Shown piece after piece: positions 59,931 to 64,000 of a stretch of DNA of 64,000 bases. Both the position numbers and the translations under genes were made by a program. Location: contig JAHRWA010000015.1 of the NCBI GenBank assembly GCA_019090455.1, forward strand, positions 150,512-214,511, in the 5' to 3' direction. Numbering within the stretch: position 1 is the stretch's first letter; each line of letters opens with the position of its first letter. This DNA comes from Pseudomonadales bacterium (GTDB lineage Bacteria; Pseudomonadota; Gammaproteobacteria; Pseudomonadales; DC-out160). The notes under the pieces were generated by a model that made no database searches, was not told the origin of the DNA, and saw only the letters and a list, made by a program, of their open reading frames with translations.

Positions 59931-60493
59931 CAGATGTCTCCTATCTTGATTGGTCAATTTGTAATGCGAGTGCCGCATTCTTTGGTGCTAGAGATTACAG
60001 GGCAAATTTCGGGGCGTGTACCTTATATTTTTATAGAAATATAAAAATAGATTTTCTGGAAGTCGACTTCTCTCATTAATAGTTAACCCGTTGAGAGTCA
60101 TAGATGGATAGGGCGATATTTGAGCAAAAAATGAAGGTTTAAATAGCATAAAATCAATGGTCTAGAGATATCGTGCTCTGAATGAAGGGCAACAGGCAAA
60201 CTCGATTAGTGAAAAGTAAATCAAGTTTGATGTACAATGGCGCGGGCTCTAAAACTAGAGAATAACTTAGTAGGCTTGGAAATACCGCGTGGGCATCACG
60301 TCCCTTGTGATATCGCATTTTGAGATAGCTTATTTAGGTAAATTCATTGAGATCGATCAAATTAGAGTACAGCTGTTGAATGTATAATGGGTCCTATAGC
60401 CGCTACAGGCCGATTCACTTCATTCGTATGCGATCAAACAATAGTTAAATAGGGTTAGGCTCTAAATTAACATTTTAATCAAGGAGTTATAGA
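59931..60493. promoter_or_regulatory. 563-base divergent promoter region with a small inverted repeat
   Basis: No gene is supported. TATTTTTATA (60026-60035) and its complement (60040-60049) form a 10-bp stem around GAAA. TATAAT at about 60382 could be a -10 element for the monooxygenase gene, but a clear -35 at proper spacing is not seen. AAGGAG near 60480 is the ribosome site for 60494. Confidence 0.45.
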
Positions 60494-62017
60494 ATGTCTG
60501 AAAAGTTTAAACGTGACCCATCGGTAGTTATCATTGGTGCCGGAATGACAGGCATACTGATGGCTATCAAATTTAGAGAAGCTGGCATTACCGATGTCAC
60601 CATTTTAGAAAAAGCCGATAAAATTGGCGGTACCTGGCGCGAAAACCGATACCCTGGTGTGGCGTGTGACGTACCTTCGCATATGTACTCCTATTCCTTT
60701 GAGCCAAACCCAGAGTGGAGTCGACGCTTTTCACCCGGCAGCGAGACGCAAGCGTATTTCGAAAAAGTAGTCCGTAAATACGGAGTTGAAGATGTTATCC
60801 GTTTTAATGAGGCAGTAACGGATGCAAGCTATGATCAAGGTCGTTGGTCTATCAAAACCAGTAAGAAAAAAAACCTCGAGGCAGATTTTCTTATCAGTGC
60901 CACAGGCATATTACATCACCCTGCTAAACCTGAGATTAAAGGTTTATCCTCCTTCAAGGGCTCGTCATTCCACACCGCTGAGTGGGAAGACGGAATCGAT
61001 CTAACCGGTAAGCGAGTTGGCATTATTGGAACCGGTTCTACATCAGTACAAATGACCTGTGAGCTGTCACAAACAGTTGGTAAATTATCCATTTTTCAAC
61101 GTACTCCTCAATGGGTTCTGCCCATAGTCGACAGAACTTATAGTGAAAAGACAAAGCAAAGATTACGGGACTATCCTTTTCTTGGCGGTTTGGTAGGGCA
61201 GGGTTATAAACTTTCATTGGAAAAACTATTGTCGAATGCTGTCATTGGGGCAAAAGTTCCTCACGCAGTGATGACGGCGGCTTGTAAATATAATTTGAGT
61301 ACCGTTAAAGATCCCGTTCTGCGTAAGAAGTTGACCCCTGATTATAAAGTGGGTTGTAAGCGAATCATAATGAGTGATTCCTTTTACGAAGCGATGCAAC
61401 GACCTACCGTTGATTTGGTCACCGAAGGCATTGAGTGCGTCAATGAAACAGGAATCAGAACAGCAGATGGTCAGCAGCACGACCTAGATGTGATTATCAT
61501 CGCTACCGGATTTCACCCATTTTCCTTTATGCGACCCATGAATTTAAAAGGCAAGGGTGTCGAAATCGAAGAGACTTGGAAGAAGAAAGTACAAGCCTAC
61601 CGATCTATCTGCTTGCCGGATTACCCGAACTTCTTCCTCATGTTAGGACCCAACACACCTATAGGTAACTTCTCTGTTATCGCTATGAGTGAAGTTCAAA
61701 CCAAGTATATTCTCAAGTTAATCGACAAGTGGCGTGATGAGCAGTTTGATGAAGTTTCTGCAACCAAACCAGCGCTTGAACGTTTCAATGCTTATCTTAA
61801 GAAAGGCATGCCAAAAACCGTATGGGTTAGTGGCTGCCAGAGCTGGTACTTAGATCCTGATGGTGACCCGGCTTCATGGCCTTACCCTTGGAAGCAGTGG
61901 GTGAAGGAAATGAATGAGCCTGACATGCGAGACTTTGAAGTGGCGAAATGTGAAGCGCCAGCGCCCAAACCTAAAAAGGTGAGGAAGAAGAAAAGCCCAG
62001 CTGCCGCAGAGTCGTAA
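60494..62017 (+). CDS. Baeyer-Villiger-type flavin monooxygenase
   Basis: A 507-residue FAD/NADPH-dependent monooxygenase. VVIIGAGMTGILMAIKFREA near 11-30 is the FAD fold. GGTWRENRYPGVACDVPSHM near 49-68 follows. FKGSSFHTAEWEDG near 155-168 resembles the BVMO fingerprint FxGxxxHTxxW(P/D), although the last residue is Glu. VGIIGTGSTSVQMTCELSQ near 175-193 is the NADPH fold. The C-terminal tail (KPKKVRKKKSPAAAES) is lysine-rich and unusual. It could convert cyclic or linear ketones to esters or lactones. No other oxygenase partner gene nearby. A good terminator follows at 62027-62069. Confidence 0.9.
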   Translation: MSEKFKRDPSVVIIGAGMTGILMAIKFREAGITDVTILEKADKIGGTWRENRYPGVACDVPSHMYSYSFEPNPEWSRRFSPGSETQAYFEKVVRKYGVEDVIRFNEAVTDASYDQGRWSIKTSKKKNLEADFLISATGILHHPAKPEIKGLSSFKGSSFHTAEWEDGIDLTGKRVGIIGTGSTSVQMTCELSQTVGKLSIFQRTPQWVLPIVDRTYSEKTKQRLRDYPFLGGLVGQGYKLSLEKLLSNAVIGAKVPHAVMTAACKYNLSTVKDPVLRKKLTPDYKVGCKRIIMSDSFYEAMQRPTVDLVTEGIECVNETGIRTADGQQHDLDVIIIATGFHPFSFMRPMNLKGKGVEIEETWKKKVQAYRSICLPDYPNFFLMLGPNTPIGNFSVIAMSEVQTKYILKLIDKWRDEQFDEVSATKPALERFNAYLKKGMPKTVWVSGCQSWYLDPDGDPASWPYPWKQWVKEMNEPDMRDFEVAKCEAPAPKPKKVRKKKSPAAAES

Positions 62018-62026
62018 GCTGTGATT

Positions 62027-62069
62027 TGAGGGTTCATGACTGTGTTTTTATTGCATGCATGAACCCTCA
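62027..62069 (+). terminator. Rho-independent-type terminator after the monooxygenase
   Basis: TGAGGGTTCATG (62027-62038) pairs with its complement (62058-62069) around a 19-base loop, followed by TTTATTTTAG. Confidence 0.8.
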
Positions 62070-62166
62070 TTTATTTTAGTTCTATCCTCTCAATTTGATC
62101 CTATTCATATCCTTAATCTCCTCGATCCATTTCCTCAGCTACATCCATTTCTTGAAACCCGTTTTT

Positions 62167-62196
62167 CTCGTTCCCGCGCTCCCGCGTGGGAACGAG
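62167..62196. repeat. REP-like palindromic repeat, left copy
   Basis: CTCGTTCCCGCGCTCCCGCG then TGGGAACGAG: a GC-rich near-palindrome with TTTTT before it. A close relative lies at 63772-63800 beyond the Fic gene. Similar CGTTCCCACGCTCCCGCGTG elements are familiar intergenic repeats in many Gammaproteobacteria. Confidence 0.85.
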
Positions 62197-62230
62197 ATTA
62201 TTATCTGAGGCAAGAGGGTTTGATTACTAA

Positions 62231-62251
62231 GAGTTACTACATTAGTAACTC
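62231..62251. promoter_or_regulatory. Inverted repeat upstream of the second Fic gene
   Basis: GAGTTACTA (62231-62239) and TAGTAACTC (62243-62251) with loop CAT, a perfect 9-bp stem. Confidence 0.6.
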
Positions 62252-62268
62252 CCATTAACCTATGCTAT

Positions 62269-62293
62269 ATACTAATTATTCAATAATTAGTAT
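62269..62293. promoter_or_regulatory. 25-base palindrome 12 bases before the Fic ATG
   Basis: ATACTAATTATT (62269-62280), a single C, and its perfect complement (62282-62293). Its place directly before the start makes it a strong operator candidate, possibly for autoregulation. Confidence 0.7.
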
Positions 62294-62304
62294 TGGCTAT
62301 ATCT

Positions 62305-63666
62305 ATGAAGATTCCTGAAAAACCCAAATCTACCGCCGAACTATTAGAAAATATTATAAATCAAAAGAGTAAAGTTGATATTGCGCATATTTTTGGGGAG
62401 AATATCGGCCCTACTGACCCAAAGGGCCGATATCTACATTGGGAAAAGCTCAAGCATCTTCCCGCACCTGAAGGCTTTAATAGCGAGGAGTATTGGTTTG
62501 CCACTAAGACCGCTAGGCAAAAAACATCGAAAGAGCTTCCCTTAAGTGACAAGCAAGGTAATCCCTTTTCATTTTGTGTACCTGGAACGCTTCAGAAGGA
62601 ATTGCACTGGTTAGATCAAAACGCAGCTGGCAGCGTAACGATGGATCAACCGATAACAAATCCACACACAAGGGATACGTATCTTGTGAGTTCTTTAATA
62701 GAAGAATCGATTTGTTCCAGTCAGTTAGAAGGCGCGTCCACAACGAAAAATGTCGCCAAGGAAATGTTACGGCAGGGGCGGGAACCGAAAGATCATAGTG
62801 AAAAAATGATCTTTAATAATTACAAAGCGATGGCTGTCATCAGGGACTATAGGGACGATGAATTGACTCCATCGTTAATACTTCACTTACATGAGATATT
62901 AACGAATGGAACACTGGATGATCCTGATAAGGCAGGGAAACTGAGAAATGAATCCGATGATATTCATGTTGTAGACGTGAGTGAATCCACTGTTCTTCAT
63001 ACACCACCTTGTGCCAGCGAGTTGGAAGATCGAATGATTAAGGTCTGTGATTTTGCAAATAATAAAATTGAGAATGAGTTTATTCATCCCGTCATAAAAG
63101 CCATCGTTTTGCATTTTATGATTGGATATGATCATCCTTTCGTGGACGGAAATGGGAGGACGGCAAGAGCTTTGTTCTATTGGTGTATGGCGAAACAGGG
63201 TTATTGGTTAATGGAGTTTGTTTCTATCTCCAGCATTATTAAGCAAGCACCACTTAAATATGGAAAAGCTTATTTGCACACAGAGACGGATGAAAATGAT
63301 GTGACTTACTTTCTTATTCACCAAGCTGATGTGATTAGAAAGGGGGCTACCTCCTTGCATGAATACTTAAATAGAAAGGCTACCGAAATAGAAGAGGCCG
63401 AAAGCCTATTGGAAAATTCAAAAGCTAAAGGCCAACTAAATCACCGACAACTTTCATTACTTAAACACGCTTTAAAAAATCCCAATTCAATTTATAGAAT
63501 CCAGGAGCATCAGACATCTCATGCTATTAGTTATCAGACGGCGAGAACTGATTTACTCAAAATGTCTGATAAGCTAAATCTACTAAGGAGGAGAAAGTAC
63601 GGTAACTCATTTGTATTTGTTTCACCTCCCGACTTAAGAGAGAGGCTTGTAAAAAATAAACTCTAA
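62305..63666 (+). CDS. Fic-domain protein (second complete Fic gene)
   Basis: A 453-residue Fic enzyme. SSQLEGA near 149-155 is the (S/T)xxxE(G/N) inhibitory motif, again N-terminal to the Fic core. The active-site loop HPFVDGNGRTARALFYW near 278-294 is complete with catalytic His. HTPPCASELEDRM near 235-247 is also typical. The C-terminal part has a helix-rich, winged-helix-like end (ISYQTARTDLLKMSDKLNLL). ATG at 62305 is chosen; the frame also opens at TTG 62293, but that base is part of the palindrome. No ribosome site is obvious. The gene is bounded by palindromic repeats at 62167 and 63772, suggesting an inserted cassette. Confidence 0.88.
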   Translation: MKIPEKPKSTAELLENIINQKSKVDIAHIFGENIGPTDPKGRYLHWEKLKHLPAPEGFNSEEYWFATKTARQKTSKELPLSDKQGNPFSFCVPGTLQKELHWLDQNAAGSVTMDQPITNPHTRDTYLVSSLIEESICSSQLEGASTTKNVAKEMLRQGREPKDHSEKMIFNNYKAMAVIRDYRDDELTPSLILHLHEILTNGTLDDPDKAGKLRNESDDIHVVDVSESTVLHTPPCASELEDRMIKVCDFANNKIENEFIHPVIKAIVLHFMIGYDHPFVDGNGRTARALFYWCMAKQGYWLMEFVSISSIIKQAPLKYGKAYLHTETDENDVTYFLIHQADVIRKGATSLHEYLNRKATEIEEAESLLENSKAKGQLNHRQLSLLKHALKNPNSIYRIQEHQTSHAISYQTARTDLLKMSDKLNLLRRRKYGNSFVFVSPPDLRERLVKNKL

Positions 63667-63771
63667 CCAGGCAGTTAGCCAATAGGGCACTTCACAATAA
63701 AAATAGTTAAGTGTCACTTATTCTAATCGTAACCGGTGTTCATCCTGAGATTGCTAAGGCTCTGTGTTTTT

Positions 63772-63800
63772 CTCGTTCCCACGCTCCCGCGTGGTAACGC
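63772..63800. repeat. REP-like palindromic repeat, right copy
   Basis: CTCGTTCCCACGCTCCCGCG then TGGTAACGC: same element as 62167-62196 with a few changes, in the same orientation. It is fused directly to the broken HlyD reading frame. Confidence 0.85.
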
Positions 63801-64000
63801 ATACGAACAAATTTCAAATGACGCGATTCAAGATGAACATTTTGGCTTAGTCTATAGCGCCAGAATTCAACTCATGGAAGAGGGATTACAAGTGGGAGAT
63901 AAGTGGGTGAGACTGTCGCCTGGGATGGCCGTGTCGGTTGAAGTTAAAACGGGGAAGAGACGATTGATCGAATATTTTTTGTCACCGTTGTTGCGGTATA
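63799..64000 (+). pseudogene. 3' fragment of a HlyD-family type I secretion adaptor gene, running off the window
   Basis: From 63799 the frame reads AYEQISNDAIQDEHFGLVYS, then QVGDKWVRLSPGMAVSVEVK and TGKRRLIEYFLSPLLRY. This is the C-terminal end of HlyD/PrsE-like membrane fusion proteins of type I secretion (SPGM..V.VKTGKR..IEYFLSPL). The upstream part is missing: the frame enters the palindromic repeat and reaches a TAA stop at 63730-63732, so no start or N-terminal domain remains. It looks truncated by the event that brought in the Fic cassette. The stop may lie just beyond the window. Confidence 0.85.

Noticed and set aside
62055..62258. A 67-codon frame containing APAWERD across the left palindromic repeat
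   Set aside because: This frame is produced by the repeat itself and is commonly mis-annotated.

Overview
The window looks like a chromosomal segment of a marine, aerobic, heterotrophic gammaproteobacterium. The signs are a moderate GC content, Gram-negative features (FadL porin, lipoprotein, HlyD remnant), many acyl-CoA dehydrogenases and CoA ligases, a bufferin operon, and a PdsR/PdsS-type two-component pair known mainly from marine proteobacteria. I cannot name a genus. No rRNA, tRNA, CRISPR array or insertion sequence was seen.

Layout. 1-10.2 kb: the end of a surface-polysaccharide cluster (asparagine synthetase-like protein cut by the window edge, two GT4 glycosyltransferases, deacetylase-like protein, methyltransferase, sulfotransferase, initiating sugar-phosphate transferase, DegT aminotransferase, WbpM-type dehydratase). 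Its first 6.5 kb is clearly more AT-rich than the rest. 10.5-16.3 kb: CnoX-like chaperone, a divergent ATPase/Fic pair, an alpha/beta hydrolase and a solitary TssB-TssC fusion. 16.5-22.9 kb: a complete homogentisate pathway (hpd, hmgA, fahA, maiA) with an antiparallel FadL-type porin. 23.1-27.3 kb: two acyl-CoA dehydrogenase subunits and two crotonases, one resembling ring-opening MenB/BadI enzymes. 27.4-37.8 kb: voltage-gated channel, MFS exporter, esterase, two tandem CYP153-like P450s, FemAB-like protein, a DUF35 plus Cys-less thiolase-fold pair, and a TetR regulator. 37.9-46.5 kb: a large chimeric lipoprotein, two CoA ligases, another acyl-CoA dehydrogenase and a MaoC-fold protein. 46.9-50.8 kb: a secreted protein and a PdsR/PdsS-like pair without a sortase. 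51-55 kb: bufferin operon with DoxX, sigma and probable anti-sigma factor. 55.2-62 kb: CoA ligase, truncated haemoglobin, a second acyl-CoA dehydrogenase pair and a Baeyer-Villiger-type monooxygenase. 62-64 kb: a Fic gene between two copies of a palindromic repeat, then the 3' end of a broken HlyD-family gene.

How it works together. Much of the middle fits uptake, oxygenation, CoA activation and beta-oxidation of hydrophobic branched or alicyclic substrates: FadL, P450s, BVMO, three CoA ligases, five acyl-CoA dehydrogenases, crotonases, and a thiolase-fold/DUF35 pair like side-chain aldolases. The substrate (alkane, terpenoid or steroid-like) cannot be decided from sequence alone.

Three features are not explained by ordinary gene content. 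(1) Many gene junctions carry unrelated short tandem duplications, often about 14 bp per unit, usually containing a stop codon. (2) Several intergenic gaps hold long near-perfect hairpins without a T-tract. (3) Three Fic genes or remnants each lie beside palindromic DNA.
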